Source: Coprinus comatus | Lineage: Eukaryota > Basidiomycota > Agaricomycetes > Agaricales > Agaricaceae | Direction: 5' to 3' | NCBI GenBank assembly: GCA_034638255.1 | Contig: JAWPGT010000043.1 | Span: 62,001-126,000 of the forward strand | Length of the DNA stretch: 64,000 nt | In this document: piece after piece, positions 46,709-59,250 of the stretch | How positions within the stretch are numbered: the first letter of the stretch is position 1 | Layout: each line of letters begins with the position of its first letter | The notes under the pieces: model-generated | What the model was told of the DNA's origin: nothing | Databases searched by the model: none | The model's input: the letters and a program-made list of their open reading frames with translations, nothing else | Program-made: the position numbers and the translations under genes

Positions 46709-47311
46709 GATATGCGGAAGGGAGAACGGAAAAGGGGGATAGTTTGATTGGTAAGAGTTATATATGAAGAATTCACGGATAGCGAAGACCCTAGTAGATG
46801 CCGTATTTTTAGACTTCTTGGACCCTCGTGGGTTTTGAACCGACGGTTGGTAAGTTTGAATATAACGCTCGTTATATCTCTTCCGGATGTTCGTACCCAG
46901 TTCGCATCCCTCAAAAAACACCCTCGTTCGAACTATATACACATGGAGTAGAAATATCGTGTGGAAACAACATATATAGCATCATAAGTGCTGACTGAGC
47001 CTCTTGATGATAATTACGAATCGAAGTTCGTGACTTCACGAGGGCGTAAGTGCTAAATAAAACCTCGGATGCCGCGTCAAGCAATACTTATGGTGTTTGA
47101 TGTGGGTCGCTTGGGTCGGGTAACTTCTGGCGAACGTGCGGCGATTGGCTGCCAAGAGACAATCCAAGAGCTTTCAGCTCCCTTGAGATGATTTATATAC
47201 CCTCATCCAATACCGGAGGGAGGCTGATAAAACAGTTGATCCGCCCACAAGCCGGCGGCTGATGGTGTACACAAAGACATACACACTGTCCGTTCCTTTC
47301 AGGTTGCCAAA
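46709..47311. other. Shared upstream region of MFS 1 and the flavin-reductase gene
   Basis: About 600 nt between two divergently transcribed genes, so both promoters should be here. No ORF with support. Confidence 0.5.
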
Positions 47312-48157
47312 ATGCAAAAGCTGCCTCCGCCTCACCTTGCCAGCATTATTCGCTGTTACTCCCAGACAGCTTTGCTGACTAAATCTAAAATTCAGCCACC
47401 GGCACAACGACAGCCATGCATTAGAGAACAACTTCGTGAACTGTTGCGCGAGTCAGCGCAACCAGTCGCAGTAGTCACCGCATTCATGCCTTCGTGCTCC
47501 CGTGATCCATCCTCGCCTACAACAACCGCCATCTATCATGGAGCAACTCTATCTTCATTCACTTCCATCGCAATGGACCCATACCCCCTCGTTGCTTTTT
47601 CTCTTCGTATTCCCTCACGTATGGCCCTAACTCTTAACTCAGCCGCTGCTGTTGTTGCAACGGAATCTCGGGGTCCCGAATCAATAACAGCTCATATGGT
47701 GATCAATATCCTCGCTTCAACACAAGCAAAACACGCTCTCGCTTTTTCCCGTCCCGATCTCTTCCCAGCCCCCTTCTCGGACCCGGATATCAGACATACA
47801 CTTACAAAAGATGGTCTGCCTATTCTCACTGGCTCTCTAGGTTCACTCTCGTGTCGTCTAGTAGCTCCTAGCTTACCGTTACACGATATAAACTATCTTT
47901 CGGGTGGAAACGGGTGGGGTGGTGGAGTGCTAGAACGAGGGGAGACAAAACGGCCGGTAATCTTGGAAAAAGGGATGGTCGCTTCTGAGATGTTCATTGC
48001 ACAAGTGACGCGAGTTGAGGCTTTGGGATGGCAAACAGCCATCCATGACGAAGATGGGAATGCGGTGGAAGTAGGAGATACAGCTCCTCGGATATTGCCC
48101 CTCCTCTATCACAGGCGACAATTTACAAGTTGTAGTCCATCCAAACCAATTGATTGA
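47312..48157 (+). CDS. Flavin-reductase-like (FMN-binding split barrel) protein, probably mitochondrial
   Basis: Intronless, 281 residues. The N-terminus (MQKLPPPHLASIIRCYSQTA) is Arg-containing, lacks acids and looks like a mitochondrial presequence. The body fits the flavin-reductase-like split barrel. REQLRELLRESAQPVAVVTA opens the barrel, YHGATLSSFTSIAMDPYPLV and FSLRIPSR follow as the FMN-site strands, then HMVINILAS. The end, RILPLLYHRRQFTS, is the usual closing motif (PLLYHRGRY-like). Such proteins reduce FMN with NAD(P)H or bind flavin for a partner monooxygenase. A Gly-rich insert (GGNGWGGG) lies near residue 198. It lies between two MFS transporter genes. No defect seen. Confidence 0.85.
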   Translation: MQKLPPPHLASIIRCYSQTALLTKSKIQPPAQRQPCIREQLRELLRESAQPVAVVTAFMPSCSRDPSSPTTTAIYHGATLSSFTSIAMDPYPLVAFSLRIPSRMALTLNSAAAVVATESRGPESITAHMVINILASTQAKHALAFSRPDLFPAPFSDPDIRHTLTKDGLPILTGSLGSLSCRLVAPSLPLHDINYLSGGNGWGGGVLERGETKRPVILEKGMVASEMFIAQVTRVEALGWQTAIHDEDGNAVEVGDTAPRILPLLYHRRQFTSCSPSKPID

Positions 48158-51100
48158 TTTGATATTTAGCACCCGAGAATTTCCCTTGTTCACCTGAAAC
48201 CCAGTAGTATCCCTGTTTTCATACCACGTTGTTACCTCCTCCTGGGTAATATCACCGCAAATCCTCCCTGAATAGTGTATTCACCCCGTGGGCCTTACTT
48301 AGTGCTTCAACCTGAGGTTTCGATGGTATCTTATACCCTGACGACTTGTGAGTTGAGTTAGCTGTTCGCACTCGAAGTATCGTCATTGTGCATGAAAATA
48401 GCCAAAACCGCATGGGAGATAGATATAGGGTACGCGTTCAATTAAAATGTTGAAAATGTTGAATTTTATTGAATTATATACTGAATGTTGTGGATTTGAT
48501 TTTGATAACAGACTTGGAAACACTAGATACTTCTAGGCTTCACTACGACAAAGTATCTACGTCCCGAGTCGGATCTCCGTTGCTGTAGACATCGTGCTGG
48601 ATGAGCTTATTGAGTTCAAACACACCACGCAGGGTGTCCCATCTGTAATGCCCTCAACCTTAATGACGATTTTTGAAGGGGTTCTTTAACTTGTTATGGA
48701 CGTGGGAACAAGGAACTATCACCAAACAATTCTTGTCATAATCATGTGGCGTTCAACCCTCTTCAGGCTGCAGGAGTATGCCCGGTCTATTATTTCTTCA
48801 ATGGTGCGGCACTCACCATTACTCACTGTCTGTCATGTGAGTCAAGAAGATACCACAACTTGTCAGACAACCGAACCACTCTAGGCAAATCTAGAGCTAT
48901 TATTTCCTGGGCTCACGGATATCGATATGAATCCGTGAGACAAGAATAAGTGCTCTATCCCTTAATATTATTTATCTATTCCCTACCGGTAGATCGCCGT
49001 CCGCACTGTCGCATGGCAGCCACAGGCCCCTTTCCGTTATTGTCTTCCGCTTCTGTGTGCCCTGGATATCAAATCCTGAAACCTAAGGCCACTGATATGA
49101 GTTACTGAATCCCTGCATGATGCAGGATAGAGTCGATGTAATATATTCACCCCGTGTGAAATGCAGGGCTGCGCGGAAGGGTTATTATTGTAGGCTTACA
49201 GGGATCCTTCGGTGTTAGTCAAAGAGCCTGAACCAATACTCGAGACCAAGCAGTGCAGAGAGCAAATGATTGTCAGAAGAAATGTTTTGAGCTGTGTTGC
49301 AGAAATCGAGGAGTCGGGACATCAGACTCACTAGTAGGTTAAGTGACTGTTCCGCCTACCATACTCTTAGTGCAATGCTCCCCTTCGAAACTAGTACTAG
49401 TAGCACTAGTCTGTCCGGTGAGGTCGAAGGGGCGATCTAATCTAATCCTACGACCCCCGAAAGTTCAACCGGATTGCCTCATGATCTACGCGAAGAACGC
49501 TGCTAGTCTCCTACGACGGGTAGCAGCACTGTTTCTGGCCTACTAGTATTTATCCCACATTATCCACTCGTTATCGTAGAAAGGGTCTCATTAGTTTTTA
49601 TTTGGACCATGAGAACTTGAGAGCGGTGAGCAACATATTATACTGATTACACCGACAAACCAAAAAAAAAAAACTAATTTTAGAGGATTCCTTCTAAAGG
49701 AATTGAGAACTTCCGTCGGTGAGTTGGCAATGATTGACAATACTCCGCGATCACCTGCATGATAATGATAGCAAATCTTCTCACCCACTAAAATACCATA
49801 CCCATACCCATGTCAACTGGAACCGTTAGTTTATTTTTCAAACGCAATGTAGAATCCAAAAAACTCATGACGCGATTAGTGGTTCCGTAAGACGCACTAA
49901 CTCGTGCACGTTGTGTCACACATAGAACCCATGATCCGGGTATATCTGACAGTATCCTTTCCTCGCCACACGACAAACGCATTTATCTACAGGAAAGTCA
50001 GAAAAAAGTAATTTTATTGCTACTAGGATACTTAACCCCTCTTGAGCTTGAGCTTGAACCCTTCGAGACCCTTCGGCGGCAACGGTAACTAAAGTGTTGA
50101 GAAGGACCCCGAGCCACTCCATGTCAAAATCTATATTTATCTCATTTATCAAATATAGCACGTGTATTCAATAGCTGGGAGTCAATTTGGATTACTCATC
50201 CCAAATCACCGAGCGAAATGGAGAGAAGAAGACTTCTATCAACAAACCCACATTACCACTAAAATAATACGTCAAGGATGAAGAATGGAACCCAGGCGGT
50301 CAATCGAAATCACAAAAATAACAAAACAAAAAAGGAATTGAATTCTTGTAGAAAGAAATTCTAGAAAGGTAATTGCTTTTTCCGTTCAAAGATGTTGTTG
50401 GACATGTGTCCAATTTATTATCTTCGTACTAAAAGTGCAAATCCTTGGGGTTTGTATGTGTTAGAAGCCCTGACCCTATCTAGATAGGTGAAAAGAAGCT
50501 GACTACGCCGGAAAAATGGTACCGTAACTTAATCGTTGAATTTTTTTGAGCTGATTGTTGTGGTTTCTATTATTAGAGAGCACTTATAAGGATATACAGA
50601 ATTCAGCTAAATTTGGTAAAGATCGATTGTTAGAGTTTTTTTTCGTGTAGCCCACTGCTCTGCGATATCTCCTTCAAAAATCGAAGGCAAGAGAGGGATA
50701 GTATGCTTGATAGGTGCTGATCCTTGATGGTCAACCTTGCAACCTCGTCTCAAGATTCTCCTTTTAGGTACCAACTTTTAGAATAGATACTTATCATGAC
50801 AATGGTGAAAGAAACTTGTCTCACCTGGTAAAAGCTAGTGGTAACTCGTGAGCATTGTATGTCAAAGGGTCGGGGTTTCTCTATAATTCCTCATATACTT
50901 GATATGTAATTTACAGGTAATAAGACAGACAACGATACAGTGAATATACAGGCAGCTGCGGCATGGAATCAATATAAAGCCCTTGGCGGTGAATTTGTTA
51001 AGCGAAAAAAATCGACATATCAGCACAGAATATGTCGGATGCGATTGTTGAAGATCCCAAAGATCGGACACAGCGATCGGATTTCAGTCAGGGAAAACCT

Positions 51101-52121
51101 AAAATTGATCCGGTAGTCCCTGAAACGAGTACGGCATGTCTATGATAGATAACACTTGCCATAAGTAACTTCGCGCAGCGAATTGTTCCGTGCTTCCAGC
51201 AGGGTCGCTCGACCATAGTACGCAGCACGAGGAACGATGTTTTTCAAGTGAAACAGAGAAAGTGAGTTTTCATTCCAAGTTACCATATGTGCTCGAGAAC
51301 ACTATACTGGTGCATTTTCAGATCAGTGGGCCTCCGGTTAGAGTATGCGTGAATTTGGCGCGTTAATAGAGGAAGCACTAATATTAGTGAATTAGTAATA
51401 CTACATCTCTGTGATCTAGTATCTGTGTACGAGTGTTTATTCGGCTTCGATCACACGCCGCATGCCCTATATCCAATGAGTTGATGTCGGCTACCTGAGT
51501 CGTGGGTACATGGACCCTGCGTGGTCCTGTTGGAGAAGGAAGAGCTGAGAAAGAGTCTAAGGATTGAAGGATATGTTTTTGATTCATCAAATTACATACA
51601 TCTTAAACCCGTCTCTTGGAAGCACAGTATATACTGCAACTCATGAATATTCAAGCCTTCTTGAGTGTTGTGTGATACATCCAATTCTAAACTTGAGCAT
51701 ATTTCGATTTGAAGACGAGGACCCCGGTCGGCGATCTGATCTGAAATAGTGCATACACATTGTTACATACTATTACATCAATGTATTGCCACTTTGATAC
51801 CTGTGAAACAAAGCGATGAAATCGAAAGTCTATGTCAAATGTCTTACGCAAGTTCACAACAATCCGCGAACATAACCATCGGAGCCTCTAACCCCATGCG
51901 TCATTTGTATTATATGAGATATGTATATGTGCTCTAGTATGCTCACCTATTGGCGAAGACGGGGTTTTCCGTCTGTCAACAAAGGTGATAAAATTTTCTA
52001 GCCGCCGGTTAATAGATCTCGGCGTCTCTGCAAGCTGTGTGCTCCTCCTACTTTAAATACAAGTCGTTGATTGTCTATACTACATTCCAATCCCCTCTCA
52101 CCCCCCCTGCTTTTGGACACA
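48158..52121. other. Long gene-poor region between the flavin-reductase gene and MFS 2
   Basis: 4 kb without a supported gene. It contains a 9-bp inverted repeat (CCCCTTCGA/TCGAAGGGG) at 49381-49433 inside a locally GC-richer block bracketed by ACTAGTAGG and CCTACTAGT (about 49330-49550). The MFS 2 promoter must lie at the right end. Confidence 0.5.
49381..49433. repeat. Inverted repeat CCCCTTCGA...TCGAAGGGG
   Basis: Perfect 9-bp arms at 49381-49389 and 49425-49433, with a 35-nt spacer that itself contains several ACTAGT motifs. It could be a small transposon footprint or a regulatory hairpin. Confidence 0.6.
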
Positions 52122-54711
52122 ATGTCCACGCCTATGATACATCAACAAGAGAATATTTCTCAAGAATGTGCAACCGTTACGCCTTCCACCGCCAATCCCT
52201 CCCCTCGCTCGAGTCGACAGCTGACTAGCTCCGCCATCGACAACTTCTATTCTCCTCACTCAAGCCGCACCCCTTCGGGTTCCGTCTTGGACAATAGTTC
52301 CCCTCGTTCGAGTCGTACTCTGACTACAGGTATAGAATACAGTAAAGAGTAAGTCATGCTTATTCTCATCTTAGTTACTTTTCTGATCCTTTCCTGTCAT
52401 ATAGGGCAATAACTAAGCATGAAGTCACCGTTAGTAGCACTCCTACTAGTACCAGTACCGAGGATACTATCTACGTATGCGTTCAAAATCATAAATGCTT
52501 TGACTACATAATTCATCGTGATGATACACTTGTAGGTTGATTTCGAGGAAAATGACCCTCGGCATCCTTTACACTACCCACTACGGAAAAAGTGGATCCT
52601 CACGTGTATTGCGTGTTTTGCATCCATTTTGGGCTGTTCGTGCCATTTTCCTCGTATATGAAGTAGCCTCGTCTGACTATATTTTATTTAGCATCCGCTG
52701 CGTCAGCATATAATAGTGGTTTCAGTACAATGGTCCCGGAACTTAATTGTACCGAGTTTCAAGCAACTGTTGGACTCAGTGTTTATACGTTAGGTTTCGC
52801 CGTCGTACCGATGCTAACTGCGCCTTTGAGCGAGGAGTTTGGAAGGAAGCCATTGTATATCTGGACGTCGATTGGATTTGAGATTATGTTCGTGATGGTC
52901 GCACTGTAAGTTTGTAAATTGATATCTCAAATATTTGAAACCTAGTCTGACGTGCACCGCATTGGCGATCTTGTTGCTAATTATAGTGCTCCTAATATTC
53001 AAACAGTCATCATTGCCCGGTTTCTACAAGGTTCTTTTGCTTCAACTGGTGCTACTATGGTTGGTGGAACAATAGCTGATATTTGGTCTGTTTCCGAGTA
53101 AGTTAGTTGCTCAGATCTTCTGAGAAAATTTACCCAATAATTTGAACTAAATTTGCGCTCTTTTCCCCTTATAGTCGTGGGGTGCCAATGGCCTTTTTCG
53201 CGCTGAATGCAGTTGGATCTCTGGCAATCGGACCCCTCATGGGTGGATGGATTGAGATGAATGGGACATTAGGTTGGCGGTGGATTCAATGGATCCAAAT
53301 GACGTAGGTTTTTTTTATTCAAAACACTCTCACATACCATTTTGGGTTTAGACCCAACAGCTAATCATTTCGGCTATCGCACAAAATAGCTGGGCAGGCG
53401 TATATCTTCTTGTGGTCATTTTCTTCCTTGACGAGACTCGGGCATCAATTGTCCTAAAGAAAATCGCACAGCGCCTGAGAAAGGAAACAGGCGATAAAAG
53501 GTATCAACCTCGTATGGCTTTAGATAAGCCTCCCATGAAAACGTTGATCTGGAATAGCTGCACCCGACCTCTTCGTAAGCTTCATCTTTAACCATTCAAA
53601 TTCCGACCATGGGCTTTCTCCTGACGGAATGGCTTTTAATGATATCATCTGCGCGAGCAGACCTTCAGTAAAGATAACTGACACATCTGGTGCTTCTTTC
53701 AGAATTATTATTGACCGAACCGATCGTTATTGCTTCAGTGTAAGTTATAACTATGTGCTATTATGAACACAGTTGACAATTTCCTTTCTCTGTAGTTATG
53801 GATCGGTTTCTGCTGGGGTGTCTTGTTCTGCATGATTGAATCTGTTGGAGTTATCTTCCGAGGTCTTCACAACTTCAACGTTGGTCAAGTCGGGACAGTG
53901 TTTACTACCGTGCTGTACGTATTAGCCCATAACCCATTTCTCCGAAGTCAAATATTGATTTTTGTTTGTAACAGTATTGGGTCTTTCCTTGGGTTTCTTA
54001 CCAACTTCTACCAAGAGAAACTATACCAGTATGCTTTTGTTTACACTTCACACGTTCATACTCACAACTCGTTATCTACTAACCAGCAAAAAAGTTCCCT
54101 ATCAGAGGACCAGAGTCCCGTCTTTATGCCCCTTGTTTAGCAGGTTTCTTTTTGCCAATTTCTATGTTCATTTATGCGTGGTGTTCTTTCCCTTCCGTGC
54201 ACTGGATATCTCTATGTATTGCTATGACGGTTAGTTTGATTTGTGCCTTTTCAACCAACGATCACTAATCAAAAGAATAATGGTCAGTTATACATGTGGG
54301 CAGCCTTCACTGTATACGTTAGCGTCTTTTCGTACCTTGCAGACTGGTGTGTTTTCTTTCATTTTGAACAGGACATCATTCGATACTTAGGGACTCAAAA
54401 AACATGTAGTTATGGACCTTATGCATCATCAGTCCTGGCCGGCCAGTCACTATTCCGAAATCTTTTGGGAACAATCTTCCCATTGTTTACTCAACAAATG
54501 TACCGACGACTTGGGTTCCCTTGGGCCAATACCCTTTTCGGATGTCTTGCAATCTTGATGGTACCTATTCCCTTTGTACGTCAAAATCTTTCACACTAGT
54601 TTCGTACTGTCGTTAACTTTGGGGCTGTAGGTTCTGTTCAACTTTGGCCCGAAGATTCGCATGATGAGCAAGTTCTCAAGACAAGTTGTGGAAGCACAAC
54701 AAGGCTCATAG
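52122..54711 (+). CDS. MFS transporter, drug/polyamine-proton antiporter type (paralogue 2)
   Basis: Starts MSTPMIHQQENISQE with a Ser-rich cytosolic N-terminus containing two SSRT-type repeats (SPHSSRTPSGS, SPRSSRTLTTG). Then come VDFEENDPRHPLHYPLRKKW and the membrane part: GLSVYTLGFAVVPMLTAP, EEFGRKPLY, ARFLQGSFASTGATMVGGTI, GPLMGGWIEM, FLDETRASIVL and LLLTEPIVIASV. After these are WIGFCWGVLFCMIE, IGSFLGFLTNFYQEKLYQ, SFPSVHWISLCIAMT, GPYASSVLAGQSLFRN and FGPKIRMMSKFSR. It stops at 54709-54711. I followed the exons across all junctions and found no frame break; the junction at about 52611 uses a gttcgt donor. It is homologous along its length to paralogue 1 and is expected at the plasma membrane. 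Substrate unknown. Confidence 0.87.
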
Positions 54712-56988
54712 ACATCCAACTTCAATTTCCTGGTTTCCTCGCTTCAGCCTCTCATTCTCATAGATCTTGGGCTTGTAAAAAAAATCTATTTTTCTCATAT
54801 ATACCCTAGACACAACGGCATTTGCTTTTCTGGATAGAGATAGATATCCCTTCACACCTTATTATTGACGATTTTTCGATTCATTAATGTATCATATGTA
54901 CGACACAAATTTGCTTCTCACACATACAACAGCATTCACCTACTATATAAAATGTTACTTATTCATACAATTGGAATTAACCTTGCTTGTGTTAACATTT
55001 CAACCATTTATTCACGATTGGAGTGACATCGCGTAGGAGTAAGAAAGGGACAAAGGCCTTAACACTTTCGCTATGCTCTATCGACTATCACCTTTTCCAA
55101 CCGTGTTTATAGATTTTGGCCGTCGTCTAAGGAAGTGAGGATAGGATAGCAAAACTAAAGGCGTCTAGAGCCCCTGAGACAAACAACAGTATGGGAAAAA
55201 AATTCATATCTAAATGCCAAGGGAAGACACCCACTTGAAACTTGACGTGTTAATAGATTCTACCTCGTCTCATGTCTCCCAGAAACAATCCAGAATACTA
55301 GTAGCTCTGATTACTTCCGTCTTCCTACAGTAGACGGTCTAATGTCCGTAGCATCTTCATCTCCATCGAGTTCTTCCGATTCGGTACCCAACACTCAACT
55401 TTGCAACATGATGCCAAAGTTGAAATGATCAGACAGCTTGTAGATTCCCGTAATGGTAACTACTTCCTAGCACAGTTTGAAATTGAAACAATGCACTCGC
55501 TGATGTCTGATATACTTGTTAGTGTGAACTGAAGCTGAGAAGTACTTCAAACCTGCAAGAACACAGAGAAAATGACATTCATTCAAATTGGAGCCTATAT
55601 AAGCATCCCCATACGTTTAGATTTACTATTTTATGAAAATTTACGAAATGTGTCTCCCGGAGTGCTTCTTAAAACTTATATTATAACAAACAGGGCTTGC
55701 CCATCTGCACGAGATTGATAATGAATCACGTCTTTCCACATATCATAGTGCTTACTCCAAAGATGTCTTAGTACCGGAATCCCATTCACCGTATAGTAGT
55801 GTTTTCTACTTTTTCCACTTCAAGCTAGATCCATCACAGAGCCTACTCCGATGGAAATATGTATCATCAAATGGGTATGTGTTATGGTACACCCACTCAT
55901 ATTATTCATTTGTCGTTAGGGGATTGTTGCAACATTTACTAACACTCTCAGTGGCCTAGCGGCGAAGAAGTTTCTTCATGTACGGCACCTTGAAGAAACC
56001 ATCGATATCAATAAGCTGTATTTCAGTAAAACGTTGTACATCGGAGGAACAGAATTCTACCACGTTCGAATATTTGAATCCTATGACCCTTCTCGTAACG
56101 GAAAAGAAATGGACCCTGCTAGGTGTTCTGATTCCCCCTTCCAGCTATCACTTTTTTTCAGTACTTCAATCTCAACATTTCACATCATTTAATTAAGTGA
56201 AGCTTCTAGGAGGAAGTTATTGTGATGCATTTTATATCCATAAAGAAAGCTACTCCCACCAGGTTCGAACTCACGCTCATAACGGTCACATTTATAGGGT
56301 TCAACTTAGTAATCAAACGGTTATTAACACAAGTTATGCAGTTCCTTTCATCTCAAACTCTCAAGTGGAGCTGCAATAAAGTTGACGGATTCCGCAACAA
56401 TTTATAACAATGGTTGCTATCTTGCCTGTCCCCGAGTAAACTGTAAATTTTCTCAGCTTCTGAGAACATTGACAATCAATCACTGTACTGAGACGTAGGC
56501 CTTGCGCTTTTTTTATTGTTGGTCTACCAACAGCGCTGGTTCCAGCTTGACGCTCGATTGGTGCTATGGCAATCGATCCAATGATAGATGTTGGATGGGC
56601 TTGAGGAGACCCACTCTTAAGATGGCAATGATAAATCCAAATGGCGTAAGTCCCTCGTTTGAATCTCATGCCATTATTAGATTAGGCTGGAGAACCTCGT
56701 TTTTTTCGGCCACTTTTCGGCTATACACACGAGAGGGAGCATATATCATGCTCCGGATGAAATCTTTCTTAGTGGGTTCAGCATTCATAATTTGTACTCG
56801 GACACGGTGACAATCTTGAATCTAGTGCCAGAAGAAATTGGAGCATTTGTTCGCAAATTTCGATTTTATTTTCATGGATTACTAGTACTACCGGGGGTTT
56901 ATAAGCTTAGTGCAAACTATCTTATTCTTTTCTTATACCAAGTAATATTTCAATGTTTCAACCACTATTCCCATTCTCTATTGGAACA

Positions 56989-57885
56989 TCATCTTGGGCG
57001 CGTGAGTAAAAAAGGGGCAAAAACTTCAACATTCTCCCTATACCCATCATATGTATCCATCTTCAGCGCAGTTATAACTCTTTCCAACCATGTATGTGCG
57101 TTCGCAGCATTTCCACTCGTGTTAATCCAACCCATCCACATCCGAATCATATCCAAAGTCTTTTTCAAAGTAGAAAGAATATCTGACCTCTCAGGCCTAT
57201 CAAATGTCGAATAGTTTTGTATCATCCAATGCATGCTTACAAAAACCGAGTGTAAATGAGAGCATTCATTTGAAGTTTCAAAGTCTACTGACGTAGAAAG
57301 TGAAATATGTAATAATCTCATTGATTTCTGGATCAACGTTAGCATAGCAAGCTTTGAATCTATCGTGTACTTGTAACATAATATTGTACTACATGTTTTA
57401 AATGGACTTACCTAATGATAGCATGTTTAAGTTCTCGTGTTCGACATACTTAAGTTCACCAAGCAGAGGAAAGCATAGACATTTCCGTTACTGACCAGTA
57501 GGTATATGCGTATGCGGAACTCTAAAACAGAAGGTGATTCCCAACACTGTTGTTTTTCCGAAAGGAGTACGTTGATCTCGCGTCAGTAAAAGCCAAGGGT
57601 GCTTATGTATGAAAATATTATAATATATCACATCCCTTACCTTCTACCATTGTAAGAGCATCTCATTTCATGTCAGAAATGTGGTTATATGCGCATATAT
57701 CTAAGTAACTCACCCTTCAGGCCTTCAGGATTCAAATCATCAGCAAGTGTTTGAGGATTGGAATCATTCCTGGAATCCCAGGCAACCAGATTGAATGTTA
57801 TATATTGGCACTTACTGCAATGTCCCACCCCAACCCCGAGCATACAGTGACTCATTCTCGTGAGTCTAGACTCCATTATACTCAT
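56989..57885 (-). CDS. Weak candidate gene, hypothetical protein
   Basis: Not recognised. The best part is an 118-codon open stretch (57345-56989), amphipathic and unlike random sequence: SDILSTLKKTLDMIRMWMG, ANAHTWLERVITALKMDTY. Upstream on the same strand an open stretch from 57885 ends at a good donor (GGCCTGAAGG/gtgagt near 57711). Between them, open sequence around 57430-57580 ends at another gtaagt. I could not join these with confidence, so the whole could be a multi-exon gene, a remnant or chance. Confidence 0.25.
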
Positions 57886-58683
57886 GACTCTTGTTGTAAA
57901 ATTCGGTGGAAGTCCGAAGACTGATGCAGATGTATGTCAGACAGCGAGAAGAGTAGTTGGTGTTGTAGGGCACCAAGGAGTGCTGTAGTGTCAGAGAGAG
58001 AAGAGAGAGAAGAGAGAGACTGAACCTGAACGAAGAGACGGTCAGGTCACATGATCAAGATTCTATGTTCCATCCAAATCTGATCCAAATCGTTAACAAG
58101 TCATTAATGTGTGTGTCCTACTTGCAGCTGCTACCTCTATTAGACTTATGAGAGGCTCCTACAGGTATGTACACATCATTTTTTACTCAATATCTGTTAC
58201 AGTGATACTTGGTGAATACCAACCTGTTTCACTTTCTTGGAAACTGGTATATTGCACACACCGTCACATGCGCCACTTTTAGTTTAGCAGTTTCTGGGTA
58301 TATACTACACCATTTATTGATTATACATTACCATTAAATATATATATATATAAACCACATGTAACATGTATACAATGTATGAAGCACAATCCATAGTTAT
58401 TGTCATTTATCAGGTTTACATTCTGACTATCTAGTATGTATTACAAAACTGTGAGTGTTGGGAATATATAATATGCAATGTACTTGACATTTATCTATTT
58501 ATTGCAGTAATATCAGGATTTATTCTATATATATTGTATAATTGCAGATTATTCAAATATATTCAAATATATTCAATCAAGGGTTTTACTGACGCGTGAG
58601 CAATAAGTCTCTGGACTGCCTTCGCTTCATCCTCCAACGAACTTCCACCTCTACTTCCTAGCATCATGGAATGAAGTTGGTAT

Positions 58684-59148
58684 TTGTCTAACTCATCTCT
58701 CCAGCTATCATGCGTCTTCTTGGAATGTGCTTGGGTGGCCAGACTGCATACATCCCATGCACTACTATGGGTGACAGAATCCTCGCTCATTGTACAATCT
58801 GTGCTTCCGGATCAGGCTGATTTCAGAGGGTCTGGACCTTGGCGTAGGGTGCTTACAGAGAATGAATATGAAGAAATATACCTTGTTACTGGGTACGATT
58901 ATATGTTGTCTAACGCGTCTGATGCGAGCATCGCTCAGCACCAACGATCACAAAAGAGAGGAACCGCAAATATCCACGCCGATTGGCTATCACGCGGTTG
59001 GTATGAAGGTAGAAAATATGGGGAAGTGGGAGAAAGAACAGTTTGTCTATTAGATGGGGAGTACCGATCTTATACATGCCTGGACAATGAGTATGATATC
59101 GATGACGTCAATGAATTCACATCCCTCCCTGTGCAAGTTTATATATAG
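58684..59148 (+). CDS. Weak candidate gene, 154-residue hypothetical protein
   Basis: Single open frame from ATG to TAG, MSNSSLQLSCVFLECAW..., with a fairly balanced composition in its second half (YEEIYLVTGYDYMLSNASDA, ADWLSRGWYEGRKYGEVGE). No domain, signal peptide or homologue is recognised, and an overlapping minus-strand frame is also open. It may be a small lineage-specific gene or a chance ORF. Confidence 0.25.
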   Translation: MSNSSLQLSCVFLECAWVARLHTSHALLWVTESSLIVQSVLPDQADFRGSGPWRRVLTENEYEEIYLVTGYDYMLSNASDASIAQHQRSQKRGTANIHADWLSRGWYEGRKYGEVGERTVCLLDGEYRSYTCLDNEYDIDDVNEFTSLPVQVYI

Positions 59149-59250
59149 AACCAGTACCATTCAGTTTTAACGAATAGGCTCAATCTCTAAGAACCGCGTA
59201 GTCAAGCTTGCACCTCCTAACACAACTGTAACATATGTACTACATCAGTC

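Larger units (their letters stand above)
54712..59250. other. Long region with no firmly supported gene
   Basis: 4.5 kb. It includes two weak coding candidates listed separately (56989-57885 minus and 58684-59148 plus). There is also a GA-rich run at about 57988-58020 and an AT dinucleotide tract near 58338-58352. The rest shows nothing I can name. Confidence 0.45.

Noticed and set aside
46836..46860. GGGTTTTGAACCGAC, resembling a tRNA T-arm on the minus strand
   Set aside because: The flanking sequence does not fold into a tRNA cloverleaf.
56259..56285. GGTTCGAACTC, resembling a tRNA T-loop
   Set aside because: No matching acceptor stem, D-arm or anticodon arm can be drawn around it.
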